Below the pieces are notes generated by a model, which did no database searches, had not been told where the DNA came from, and saw only the letters and a program-made list of their open reading frames with translations. The position numbers and the translations under genes were made by a program. DNA of 64,000 nucleotides from positions 1,447,611 to 1,511,610 of the forward strand of contig JASKMD010000002.1 of the NCBI GenBank assembly GCA_030144725.1. Reading direction: 5' to 3'. The stretch's first letter is position 1; each line of letters opens with the position of its first letter. The DNA comes from Haematococcus lacustris. Taxonomy: Eukaryota; Chlorophyta; Chlorophyceae; Chlamydomonadales; Haematococcaceae. This document shows, piece by piece, positions 43,801-54,194 of this stretch.

Positions 43801-46759
43801 CTGTACTGTTCTCAGCCATTGCTCTAAATCCCATCACAACCGTTTCCTTGGTGCTTTTATTTCCATCTCCTTCCAGGGTGTGTTCTTCCCTGTCTCCTTG
43901 CAGGAGCAGCTGAAGGCACATCAGAGCAACCTCTCCTCCCAAGAAGAGCAGCTGGAGGCACAAGCCCAGGCCGTGCAAGCCGCCAAACTGTCAGCTGCTC
44001 AACAGCTGGCTGCCGCTGGTAAGTGTTGTCACCGATGTAGCGAAGTCAAAGTCAGGAGCTGGGAGATCTTTGGAAGGGCCCTGACAAAAGCAGGCTGGGC
44101 ATCCCCCTGCCTTTTTGACTTCACCATTTCCAGGGCAAGTTTTGTGATGCAGATGTATCTTGTATGTTGCTGATCCTGTACTACTCCATTGCTCCTGGCT
44201 GCAGAGGCCCAGCACAGCACTCTGGCTGCTCAAGGCCATGCGTTGGACAGTGCGGCGGCGGAGATGGCCAGGTGCAAGGCCCGCATTGCTGCACGGGTGG
44301 AGATGGAAAGTAGAGTGGGGGCTGTGCGAGAGGAGCTGCGTGCAAAGCAGCAAGCCGCACAGGACAAGCTGCAGGCTCTAATCAGGTGGGCCTCTCCTGG
44401 TGCCGCCATGCAGTCAACTTGGCATGGCCAAAGGAAAGCAGGAGGCATGGCCATGACGTGGCCATGCTTGAGCAAAGGATGCGGGCTGGGGTACTGATGC
44501 AGTTGGCTGAGGTGCCTGCAACACTCCATTCCTCCCACACGTCCCACATTCCTCTGCTACAGGTCCTGCTGCAAGCTGACCTATGTTGACCTACTAGTGT
44601 TGGTGGTTTCGGCGCATGCAGACCAATTCAACCGCCACTGCTTGCGACGTGTGACCGTGATTTGTCATGCATGGCCACTGCCTGTGCGCAGCCGCATTGC
44701 AGCCTGTGACAGCCAGGCCGCTGGGCTAGCCACCCAGCTGGCAGAGCACCGCTCCCAGCAGGCTGCAGCCAGAGCTCAGCTCGCTGTGGTGGAGCAGAGC
44801 CTGCCAGCTGTGCAAGCTGCCAAGAAGTCGGCTGTAGCTAAGAAGGACTACAAGAAGGCTGCTGGCCTGGACCTGGAGTGCAGGGCGCTGGCTAGTCAGG
44901 CAGAGTGCCTGCAAGCCACGCTCGCTGAGTTGGGTGACACTGTGGACAAGGTAGGCATGTGTGGATGTTGGTGGTGCAAGGGGAGGGACCACCAGTACAC
45001 TGGAGCCCCAGTAGTTGTCAGCAGGGTTTCAGCCAAGCCATTAGCTGGTGCTGGGTCATACTGGCTGGGTCTGGCTCTTCAGTCTACACCTCATGCAGGC
45101 ACCATTACCCAACCTCACGCATGCAACCATGTTTCCACACTGCGCCTTGTGCTCACACACTAGAAGGGCTCAGACCCCTGCACGAATCAGGACATGCATT
45201 GTGCTTAAACACAAACATGCTGTGCATAACTGTACACGAAGACGAGCTGCACCACAAACAGGCTGTGCAATGAATTGAACTGGTGCCTGTGCTGCTGTGT
45301 GGGCTGCCCCCAGGCACAGCTCTCTGTCACGAACCTGGAGTCTGAGGCCCTGTCCCTGCGGGCCACTGAGTCCGAGCATCGCCAAGCCGCAGCTGCAGCG
45401 CGGTTTGCCTTCCTCACTGGCAGCATTCAGCTCCAGCATGCACAGCTGCAGCGCCTGCAAACCAGCCAGTCTGCAGCCAGCCATCCTGATAGTGAGGCTG
45501 ATGACACCCCCAGTGCTGCCCAGCTGGTGGGGGTAGAGGGTCTGGATGCGTATGAGGCAGAGCAGCTGCAGGCTGACATACGGGTCGCCGTGATGGAGGC
45601 CAGGCAGCTGCAGCAAGAGTGGGGCTTTGGCGCAAGTGACCGTGCCAGCCTGCCCGCAGACCTGTTGGCGGCCTTGTCAGGGGCCCCAGGCAGCAGGGTC
45701 ACAGCACCTCCCTCATGCGAACAGCCTAGCTCATCGTCCCAAGAACAGCAACCGCAGGCACAAGCCCAGGCCCAGGCAAGGTCACAGCCACACGCCCCTC
45801 ACGCTCCTTCCCCCACTCCCCCCCAGCAGCAGGCATCAGAGGTTGGTATGGCTCCACAGGGTGATGGAGGCAAGCAGCACTCCCTCTCCACTCTGAGCCA
45901 GGCCATCAGCTCTGCAGGTTTCGTCCAGAATGGCATGTCAGACAGCAGCTGCCAAGCACCTCACACCCACATCAAGGCCGCCGCCTCAGAGACCCTGGAT
46001 GGCTCTTCAGAGCCTGATGAGGCTGAAGCTGTGGCTGCAGACAAGCAGCAGGTGCTCCTGCTCCCGTCTGCAAGCCAGAGCTCCCTTGTCAGCAGCTGCA
46101 GCCAAGGGAGGCTAGATGGCCCAGCTGCAGCAGCAGGTAGCTGGGCGAGCCCAGCTGCCAGGCATTCAGCAGTGGGGCACACCACCCAGCCTGACAAGGA
46201 GGAGTGCACTAGCACCCTGATGAGGGGATGTGAGCTGGACGTGGTCAGTGCACCACACTCAAACGGGACAGCCCATCCAGCTGCAGCCGCAAGCGCCCTG
46301 ACCACCTCAGGCTCGGGTCGCTCTTCATTGGATGGCAGACCCATGCGGGACACTGCAGGCAGCCTGGACAACCCATCCCTGGCTGCCCCTCCTTCCCTCT
46401 CCCTGGCTGCAACTGCAGCTCCCAGCACCACACAGAGCTCTTCACACAGCCCAGAAAAGCAGTCAGACAGGCCCCCTGCCCACCTGCATACCTCTAGCCA
46501 TCCCACCTCAGGCACGCCGGCTCAGCCTACCCAGCCAGCGTCAGGGGCACCAGGCAGCGAGCTAGGGGGCGCTGCGGTCTTGGGCACCCCTGTTGTTCAG
46601 GGCGACACACACCATGAAGGGGGGGAGGCCACGCCCAGGGCAGCCAGGCCTCCTGGGTGGGGTGCTGCCCCAGGGCAGGCAGTTGCGGCCACTTTTCAGG
46701 GCAAGCAGGATGTCGGGGAGCACGCTGGGGATATGATAGGGACTGCAATGCAACACTGA
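37891..46759 (+). CDS. Large coiled-coil protein with two UVR-like motifs (1541 aa, 18 exons)
   Basis: Eighteen exons join in one open frame: 37891-38176, 38209-38314, 38473-38564, 38645-38924, 39019-39101, 39814-40128, 40199-40353, 40595-41122, 41217-41356, 41820-42018, 42342-42428, 42585-42704, 42918-43025, 43382-43507, 43904-44018, 44205-44385, 44692-44950, 45314-46759. That all phases fit is good evidence for the model. The N-terminus (NPFTKRRREREEQQRKAQIE) is basic and helical. Residues about 600-1110 are mostly Ala/Gln/Glu-rich coiled coil. Two segments, AEAEEFERAAAVNTLLQTK (about residue 690) and AKKDYKKAAGLDLECRALAS (about residue 1020), match the UVR pattern (small acidic helix with F/Y-[EK]-[RK]-A-A), a protein-interaction motif of UvrB/UvrC, Clp proteins and several plastid proteins. 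The last 430 residues are low-complexity Ser/Pro/Gln. It probably serves as a structural or adaptor protein; no enzyme domain is seen and I cannot name an orthologue. Confidence 0.82.
41622..41667. repeat. Perfect 20-bp stem hairpin in an intron
   Basis: CTGGAAGCTATTCTCCCACT at 41622-41641 and its exact reverse complement at 41648-41667 are separated by six bases. It lies in intron 9 of the coiled-coil gene, just after three copies of CCTATGTTT. It could be a tiny MITE remnant or a structured intronic element. Confidence 0.85.
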
Positions 46760-47233
46760 ACATGAACGCGCATTGGGAAGAGCAGGGGGTGCCCGCTAGA
46801 GCTGGGCTGGTGGCCTGGGATGCCTGAGCTGCCAGCCAACGGCGGGGAGTACCCCGGCCTGCGCTACAAGTGGCTGCAACACCGCCCACCCAAGCCCCAG
46901 CAGCAGCAGCCTCCTGCCGAGGCACAGTAGTGCTGCCTTGCTTGACTCTGTTCTCAACATGTATTAGTGCATGCATGTCATGTCAACTTCTAGGCTAAAG
47001 CCCTGTCACAGGGGCCAGACAATAGTGTAGGTGGTAGGCGCCCATGCCATGTGTGTATTCCACACAAGCAAAGCACAACCCCTATTTAGGGGCCTGTACT
47101 GAGCCAGGGTCGTAGATTCGAGCAAAGTAGCCGGGTGTTCCACCCCAGCTGCTCGGGGAAACAGAGGCTCGAGGGACGGGGGGGAAAGGTCCTGGGACAG
47201 GGACAGGGAGCTCCCAGCTGTAATTCCCAGCTG
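46760..47233. other. 3' flank of the coiled-coil gene, no gene seen
   Basis: This stretch should contain the 3' UTR of the coiled-coil gene. TGTAA-type signals are present at about 47220 and 47325. No conserved coding block was seen. Confidence 0.4.
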
Positions 47234-48080
47234 TCAGGTCGCCTGATCGCCCTCCGGCCCCATGGAGCGTTGGTCCTCAATGGGTTGCTGCTCATTACAC
47301 TGCTTAAAAAACGCAACGATATTCCTTGTAAGCATGGTGACATGGCTTCGAATTCGGGACTCTAGATCGCTGCATGCCTGTTCTGCTTTCCTCTTCTGTT
47401 CACAACGCCAGCGCTGCCTCACGACCCTGAGTGAAACCCATCTCATCATTTATTTCCACAAAATCATGGGGGACACTGGGGCGCCCTTGTTTAAGCCCCC
47501 TCCTCGGTTGTTTGCCACTTCTTCGAGTTTCCTGCGTCAGCAACCAATACTTAGTAGATGGGTAGATTGGGTTGCAGTGGTCCAATGTGCCAGCAGGTCG
47601 GGATGCAGTGGGAGCACCGCGCGGCGCCAGCTGCCGGTACGGCAGGGACGCGGGGCGACCCACCGGAACACGCGCCCGATTTGCCGTGCGGGGATCATGG
47701 CTCCCGCCACCAGGCCGCCTGCGCCTAGCTTGATCACGTCGAACGCCACGTCCGCCACCTTCTCGACAGGGTTCTGCATGGATACGGATTTGTGCCCGAT
47801 CAGCGACACGACCATGTCTTCTGCGAGGGAGCAGTGTGGTCGTGCCATTGATCTGCTCTGCTTTGCGCACCGTGATGATAGTAGTGACGACGGTGCCCAT
47901 AGCACCCACGATCCTCTGGCCCGTCGTCAAGCCATGTGCCCGGTCCAGCAAGCTTTGCATCGCGGCGACAGTGCTGTCTTGGACGGCGCGGCCAGGGACT
48001 TGCACCTGGTGGCCAAGCGCTGCAGTCATGAGAGAGCACTCTCAACGCGGCGGTCAAACGGCGGTGTCGGGTGTATCCCA
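47234..48080 (-). CDS. Possible small gene of unknown function
   Basis: On the minus strand three open stretches look protein-like but are in different frames. One starts at about 48029 (MTAALGHQ, then IVGAMGTVVTTIITVRKAEQ, a possible membrane segment). A second at about 47850-47680 reads EDMVVSLIGHKSV and VADVAFDVIKLGAGGLVAGA. A third at 47449-47234 ends RSHVTMLTRNIVAFFKQCNE. They could be exons of one gene, but no consistent set of splice sites joins them. No domain is recognised. It may equally be a decayed gene or a chance product of GC-rich DNA. Confidence 0.25.
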
Positions 48081-48144
48081 CCCGCAGCAGGCTAGCATGT
48101 ATGTGTGTCGGAAGTACGGCTTTACTGATGGCTGACCGAGTCGT

Positions 48145-50440
48145 TCAAGGGCTGGCAAGGAGTGCGTGGCTCATTCCTCCGATGTTGGGGCTTGTGACAA
48201 ACAGCCGGGTTGATGTCTTTGTTGTCTTTGTTGAGAAGCATGTCACGTGATGTGGAGGATGTGGAGGACGGGGCAGAACCGTGTTCAGCAGAGTGCGGAG
48301 AATGGCATGGGTGGTGATGGTCTGGTTCGGCCCTGTTCGTCTCAATACCTGGAGCAACGCCATCCATTCAAAGTATGCAAAGCGCATGGGCTGCTCCGAT
48401 GCCAAGCGCACCACCTCTTCAGCCGGCAGGTTCAAGAGCTGCAGGTGGGTGAGGCAGTGGGGCAGAGGGGGGGAGGTGGAGGGGGGTGGGGTGGGTGGGT
48501 GAAGGCAGGGGTGGGTGGGGTGGGGTGTGTGAAGGCAGAGAAGGGGTGGGTGGGGGGTGGAAGGCAGGGGAGGGGAAGGGGGGTAAAGGGAAGGGGTGTG
48601 TGTGTGTGTGAGAGGGAGGGTCACCTGGGGTCAACTGGAATTGAAGGGGAAGGTGGGCAGGGAAGGTGGGGGTGGGTTGGATAGGGGGGTATGGAAGGGG
48701 GGCTTATGTAAAGGGGGGTAGGCCTAGGGGTCACCTGGAAGTAAGCCCTGGCCCGGTCAAATGCTGCAGTGCGAGAGGCCATGCGCGCCGCCTCCCTTTC
48801 GCTGTCGCCCTGTCCCGCAGTGGTGGTGCTGGGCACCAGGCTGCTCAGCGTGTGCTGCAGCGCAGTCAGGCTGCAGCACCTGCAGTAAGGGTGGGGGGGA
48901 ACAGGGGAGCATGGGGGGGGGCTGCAAGGGCTGGGGTGGGTGGGGGGGGGCCGGCCAAGCAACCTATCTGAGGCAGGCTATGTACGGGGTTCCTCCCCTC
49001 CCCTCCCCCCCTCCCCCCCTCCCCCCTCCCCCCTCCCCCCTCCCCCCTCCCCCCCTCCCCCCTCCCCCCTCCCCCCTCCCCCCCTCCCCCTCCCCCTCCC
49101 CCTCCCCCCTCCCCCCCCCCCCCCTCCCCCCTCCCCCCTCCCCCCTCCCCCCCTCCCCCCCCCCCACCCACCATGCGTTCCACCCCGGCTGTGTTGATTT
49201 CCCTGATGTCCGGCAGCAGCCACACCGCCATGTGCGCTGTTGCCGCAGGCAGCCCGGCCAGCACATAGGCGGCGTGTGGGGCAGCCAGCTGGGCAGCCAG
49301 CAGCTCTGCTAGGCGAGTCAGGTTGCGGCTCAGGCCAGGGAGCAGGGGGTACACCTGGTGTCAGGGTCAGGGTCAGGGTCAGGGTCAGGGTCAGGGTCGG
49401 GTGGGGTGGGGTGGGGTGGGGTGGGGTGGGGTGGGGTGGGGTGGGGTGGGGTGGGGTGGGGTGGGGTGGGGTGGGGTGGGGTGGGGTGGGGTGGGGTGGG
49501 GTGGGGTGGGGTGGGGTGGGGGTGGGGTCACCTCCTTGGCTGCCTCCTCGCCCTCCACCATGTGAGACAGCCCCAGCAGGCCCTGCAGGCTGGAGGCCAC
49601 CAGCAGCTGCAGCTCCAGACGCAGCGTCCTCAGCAGCTGGGCGGACAAGGCCCGCAGCCTGAGACCATGAGGGGGGCAGTGAGTCAGCAGGCAATCACTC
49701 AGGTGGCAGCTGACCCTACGACACAGCGATTCAGACCCCCCCTCACCTCACCTTAACCCCCCCCCCCCTCACACCCTCACACTCCCTCACTGCCTTTCAA
49801 ACACTGCTCCTCCCTACCCCCTCCCTCCCTCCTCGCCTCCTCCCTCCCTCCCCCTTTCCACAGCTGGCTCTCAAAAGCAGCTAGGGCAGTGGGCCCGTCC
49901 CACATCGGACGGGCAGCAGGCAACATATGTATGCGGCCTCCCCCCATGTCTTTCACAACCAGCCTGATAGACAGCGGTCAAGCAAGCCCGCATGCAGCCT
50001 AACAAAATTGTGCACGCCCAAGTCCACTTGCAGTATTGTGTATATGATGTTCGCATGCACGCATGATGCCTAGCCCACCCGAGACATTGCCCTTTGACCG
50101 CCCTAGCCCCTCCCCTCCCCTCCCCTCCCCATACCTCCCAACCTTTCTGTCACCCTCCCCGCCCCCCTTCCCCCCCGCCCCCCTGCTCCCCCCCCACCCA
50201 CCTCTGCACAATCTGCCACATTGTGGGCGGCAAGCCGTCAAGCAGCCGCTGCAGCTCCCCCCCGCCTGCCCTCACCCCTGCCTCAAGGCCCTGGCCCTGG
50301 GGCAGCGGGGGGGGGGTGGCTGCTGCCGCCGCTGCTGCTGCCAGGGCCAGGTGGTCGCAGGTGGCGGCTAGGCTAGCCAGCGCTGACAGGCGGGAGGCGG
50401 CGGCGGAGGGGGCGCTGGGCGGCAGCAGCAGCTCGTCAGG
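48145..50440 (-). CDS. SEC8: Exocyst complex subunit Sec8/EXOC4-like, C-terminal exons (5' part lost in the assembly gap)
   Basis: Sec8 is a rod-shaped subunit of the exocyst, which tethers secretory vesicles to the plasma membrane. Five exons run on the minus strand: 50202-50440, 49532-49658, 49172-49354, 48735-48879 and 48145-48438 (or 48349-48438 if a further splice follows). Signature blocks in order are RLSALASLAATCDHL, LRLELQLLVASSLQGLL, MAVWLLPDIREINTAGVERM, then CCSLTALQHTLSSLV, FDRARAYFQ and LLNLPAEEVVRLASE. The last part corresponds to the family's ...GV.RMCRN...LQQ.L..I... / ...AR.YY.L... C-terminus. Introns hold pure CCCCCCT, GGGGT and GGGTCA arrays. The joint between the third and fourth exons does not keep the frame with standard GT-AG sites: the acceptor leaves one extra base, so either a base is wrong in this repeat-rich stretch or the junction is unusual. 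The remainder of the gene would lie at or beyond the N run at 50642. Confidence 0.72.
48990..49165. repeat. CCCCCCT/CCCCCT microsatellite in a SEC8 intron
   Basis: About 175 bp of CCCCTC-type repeats directly after the exon at 49172-49354. It gives long Pro-Ser or Gly-Glu open frames that are not genes. Confidence 0.92.
49366..49530. repeat. GGGTCA then GGGGT arrays in a SEC8 intron
   Basis: About six GGGTCA hexamers at 49366-49400, then about 25 GGGGT pentamers to about 49525. The G-rich strand is the sense strand of the window. It lies between the exons at 49172-49354 and 49532-49658. Confidence 0.92.
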
Positions 50441-50458
50441 CTGCAAGGGCGGGGCGGG

Positions 50459-50557
50459 AAGGGTCAGGGTCAGGGTCAGGGTCAGGGTCAGGGTCAGGGT
50501 CAGGGTCAGGGTCAGGGTCAGGGTCAGGGTCAGGGTCAGGGTCAGGGTCAGGGTCAG
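50459..50557. repeat. GGGTCA hexamer array
   Basis: About sixteen tandem GGGTCA units in the SEC8 intron next to the gap. Compare the same hexamer at 49366-49400. It is not the algal telomere repeat TTTTAGGG. Confidence 0.93.
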
Positions 50558-50641
50558 TGATTGGCCGGGGAGGGCGTTGCAGGGCAGGACAGTACACGCA
50601 GCCACACTCCTCCTGCCCTGCTCCTGCCTCTCGCCCCGCCC

Positions 50642-51141
50642 NNNNNNNNNNNNNNNNNNNNNNNNNNNNNNNNNNNNNNNNNNNNNNNNNNNNNNNNNNN
50701 NNNNNNNNNNNNNNNNNNNNNNNNNNNNNNNNNNNNNNNNNNNNNNNNNNNNNNNNNNNNNNNNNNNNNNNNNNNNNNNNNNNNNNNNNNNNNNNNNNNN
50801 NNNNNNNNNNNNNNNNNNNNNNNNNNNNNNNNNNNNNNNNNNNNNNNNNNNNNNNNNNNNNNNNNNNNNNNNNNNNNNNNNNNNNNNNNNNNNNNNNNNN
50901 NNNNNNNNNNNNNNNNNNNNNNNNNNNNNNNNNNNNNNNNNNNNNNNNNNNNNNNNNNNNNNNNNNNNNNNNNNNNNNNNNNNNNNNNNNNNNNNNNNNN
51001 NNNNNNNNNNNNNNNNNNNNNNNNNNNNNNNNNNNNNNNNNNNNNNNNNNNNNNNNNNNNNNNNNNNNNNNNNNNNNNNNNNNNNNNNNNNNNNNNNNNN
51101 NNNNNNNNNNNNNNNNNNNNNNNNNNNNNNNNNNNNNNNNN
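50642..51141. other. Assembly gap, 500 N
   Basis: Exactly 500 undetermined bases, a round size typical of a placeholder, so the true distance is unknown. The gap separates SEC8 exons on the left from a LINE fragment on the right; nothing guarantees that the two sides are truly adjacent. Confidence 0.99.
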
Positions 51142-53336
51142 TCATCTCCCACCCACAGCTAGGCGTGCGGATCGGAGGCTCTCGGCTGGTCTGCACTTTC
51201 TACGCTGACGATACCCAGATTCACCAAGGCGACCTCACAGACCCTGCCCTCTCCACCCTCTCCCTTGCTCTCACTACCTTTGGAGACGCTTCGGGGCAAC
51301 GGGTAAATACAGACGAATCCTCTGCTGTCCTCATTGGCGTCCCCCTCCCCTCTCCCCCCACCCATCTGGCTGGCATCCCTGTCCATCACTCCGCCACTTC
51401 CCTTGGCATCCAACAGGCCAACCCTACCCTCTCTTCCACCACCCCTCGCCACACCAGAGCCACCCGAGCCTCTCTAAGACCTCCAAACACCCTGCTCCCC
51501 TCACCCCGACCCAGCTACCTCCTCAGCCTGGGAGGAGCGCCTGAGGCAAGCCACCAAACACCTCCACCGTCTCAACGGCCTCCCCCTCTCTACCATGGGC
51601 AAGGGCATCGCCTCCTCCACCTATGCCCTTAGCACCTTCCTCTACCACGCCGAATTCTCGGGCCTACCACCTACTCTCCCTACCTTCACCCATTCTCTCT
51701 ACCGCATTGTGGCCAAGCACCTCCCTTACCCCCTAGCCATGGGCCGTCCTGCTGACGGAGGTTTTGGCCTCCTACCACTAAGAGAACACATCCAGGCTCG
51801 GCACGCCGCCATGGCTACACGGCTTCTCCACCACCTCATCAATGACCACACCTACTCCACCCTTCCCTCCCCGTCCCCCCCACCAGCCAATCCCACCCTT
51901 CACCCCCCCCCCATTACCCGCCCTACACCTACCCGCCCCTTCCTCTCTTTTATCCTTACCTTCCTTTCCCAACTCTACCACACCCTTCACTCCCTCTTCT
52001 CCGGCTTTCTCACCCCCCTTCTCTCCTCCAGCCGACCACCTGGCCCCTCCCGGGACAGCCCCTCCCACCCTACCCAGCCTTCTCCTACCAACTCCAACAC
52101 CCCCCCCCCTTCATCACTACACCCCCAACTCCCTCTCAATCATCCCCTTCCTGGATCACCCTAGCAGCCACCCTCCTCACCCACGCCTGTCCCTCTCTCC
52201 ACCCAGCTCATACCCTCCTTCTCTCTACCCAAGCCACCGTCCCCGACAGTACTCGAGGCATCATAGGGCTCCCTTCACTCCACCAACCCCACCTCCTCCC
52301 CCAAGGCATCATTACCCTCATGTGCCAAGCCCTCCAAGCCCTCGGTTCTTTATCCCTTCCCGCTACCTCTACCAACCACCCCCTCCCAGTTACACCGGTC
52401 CCCCTCCAACACCTTACCTCCCTCTCTTGGTCCTCACCCACCACCTCTACACCTCGGGTCTTCCCCACCCTCATTGGGACCCCTGTAAGGGTCTTCACCT
52501 CCATGCTCACCCCCCACATCACCTCCGCCCGCAAGCAGGCCCACCTCTCTTACATCACCCAAGCTCTTTCCACACCTCACCCACCTACCACTCGAACGCT
52601 AGCCCTTCAAGCTTTCACTACCAACCTTAACAAAGCCTGGAAGGTTCCTTGTTCCAACCTCCTTAAAGAGACCCTTTGGCGCTTGAGCATCAATGCCATC
52701 CCTGGGAGCCGCATCACCCCCTGGTCTTGCCCTTGCGACCCCTCTCACCATCCCCGTCACAGCCGCCAACACAGCTTCTGGAGTTGCCCCATCGCCATTA
52801 CCATTAGACAACAGCTCTCCCTCAGCCTCGGCACCCAAGTTCACCAATCCTCCCTCTGGTGCCTCATCCCCCCCACCCCTACCTTCCCTCCCCCCCTCTG
52901 GAGCCTGGTTTGCATGGCTGCCCTTGATGCGATGGACTTTGGCCGTCGCCGTCTTTGGGCTCTCACCCATCACCCCACCACTCAAGCGACCGCTCCTACC
53001 ACCCTTTCCCCCATTTCCTCAGCCAGCCAGCTTGCTATCTCTACCTTTTGGCTTCACCTACAAGACTTCACCCTAGCCCATCCCAACCCTCCTGGCTGGA
53101 ACCTCCCACATCCCCATCCCTTCATCTCTACTCAAGACGGATCCCTCCGGTTACTCCTCCTAGTCCCTCTAGCTCATAACGTGTTTCACTCCCCTCTCCT
53201 TTCTAACCCTCCTAGCTTTTGCGTCCTTTCTAGCCCTCCAACTTTTTGCGTCCCTAACTCCTCCGCTTCTCTGGCTTCTCCGCTTCTCGAGGTCTCTCCC
53301 CCGCTCCCTTCAACTCCCTTCCCCTTCCTTCTCTGA
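51142..53336 (+). pseudogene. Non-LTR retrotransposon (LINE) 3' half: reverse transcriptase end and zinc-finger tail, frames shifted
   Basis: Directly after the gap the frame reads VCTFYADDTQIHQGD, the catalytic YADD motif of LINE reverse transcriptases, followed by FGDASGQRVN and AVLIGVPL, the usual motif after it. Around 51530-52160 another frame gives WEERLRQATKHLHRLNGL and GRPADGGFGLLPLREHIQA, the post-RT region. From about 52590 the first frame class resumes with LLKETLWRLSINAIPGSR and a Cys/His cluster (CPCDPSHHPRHSRQHSFWSCP) of the zf-RVT type. Stop at about 53334-53336. At least two frame changes show decay or sequencing errors. A short CTACTACTAC run at about 53455 may be the 3' tail. 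Confidence 0.82.
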
Positions 53337-53733
53337 GTTCTTTCTCTCCAAGATAGTTCCCCTTCTCTTTCCCTTTTTCTCTGTTCTCTCCTTAGTCTTT
53401 TACCTTTGGAGGTTGGCTTGTATCCACCCGAGCCCTACCTCCTTAGTGTAACAACTACTACTACCTGCAAGGGTTGTGGGCAGGTGTTAGCTAAAGTGTG
53501 GATGATAAGTGTGTGGGTGGGGTGGGTGGGGTGGGGCGTTGGCAAGGCGGGGAGTGGGCAGGTGTGGGCGGGGTGTGGGCAGGTGTGGGCGGGGTGTGGG
53601 TGGGGGTGGACAGGTGTGGGGGGAGTGGGCAAGGTGTGGGCGGGGTGTGGGTGGGGGTGTGACACCAAAGCACACCACAATGGTGACGAGGTTAGAGTCA
53701 CCTTGTCAGCAGCCATCACGGGCTGACAGTGCT
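53337..53733. other. LINE 3' end and GTGTGGGCGGG repeats, no gene seen
   Basis: T/C-rich sequence continues to about 53450, probably the 3' UTR of the LINE. Then imperfect GTGGGCGGGGT / GTGTGGGCAG units run over about 53505-53665. No coding block was recognised. Confidence 0.5.
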
Positions 53734-54194
53734 TCACTGCACGGTCTTTGAAAATCCTCGACACCCACCACGCACAAAGCTTGCATCCACCTTGTCCAGA
53801 CCGCCCGGGTGTCCTAGTTCTGATACCCAGTTCTTGGCATGTGCGACAAGGTCATCCCAGATCTTCAAGACCTGAAAGACAAGCTCTACATTAGTATAGA
53901 GAAAGAATGCAAGGGTTCCTGTCATGCAACAAAGATGCCATGTGTTGGTGTTGTTGTGTGCTCCCACTTGCGGCTGGTACATAAACACTACCTCTTACCT
54001 GGCTAACACTACTCTTACCTGGCTAAGGTAGGGTTTATCACCCTCAAGCCGGTGGATGGCGTTGCTTATGGGTCTCATTAGGCGGATGACGGCATCTAGC
54101 CTCCTCCACCATGATGCTGCACATCATACATCTACTGCAGTTGCTGGGGGTGGGAGGGGAGGCAAGGGGCAGGGGGGTGGGAAGGGGCAAGGGG

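Noticed and set aside
49366..50557. Interstitial telomere repeats (GGGTCA arrays)
   Set aside because: The unit is GGGTCA, not TTTTAGGG or TTAGGG; treated as simple microsatellite.
50094..51632. Frames running through the N gap
   Set aside because: Undetermined bases were read as unknown residues; the two sides are a SEC8 intron and a LINE and do not form one protein.
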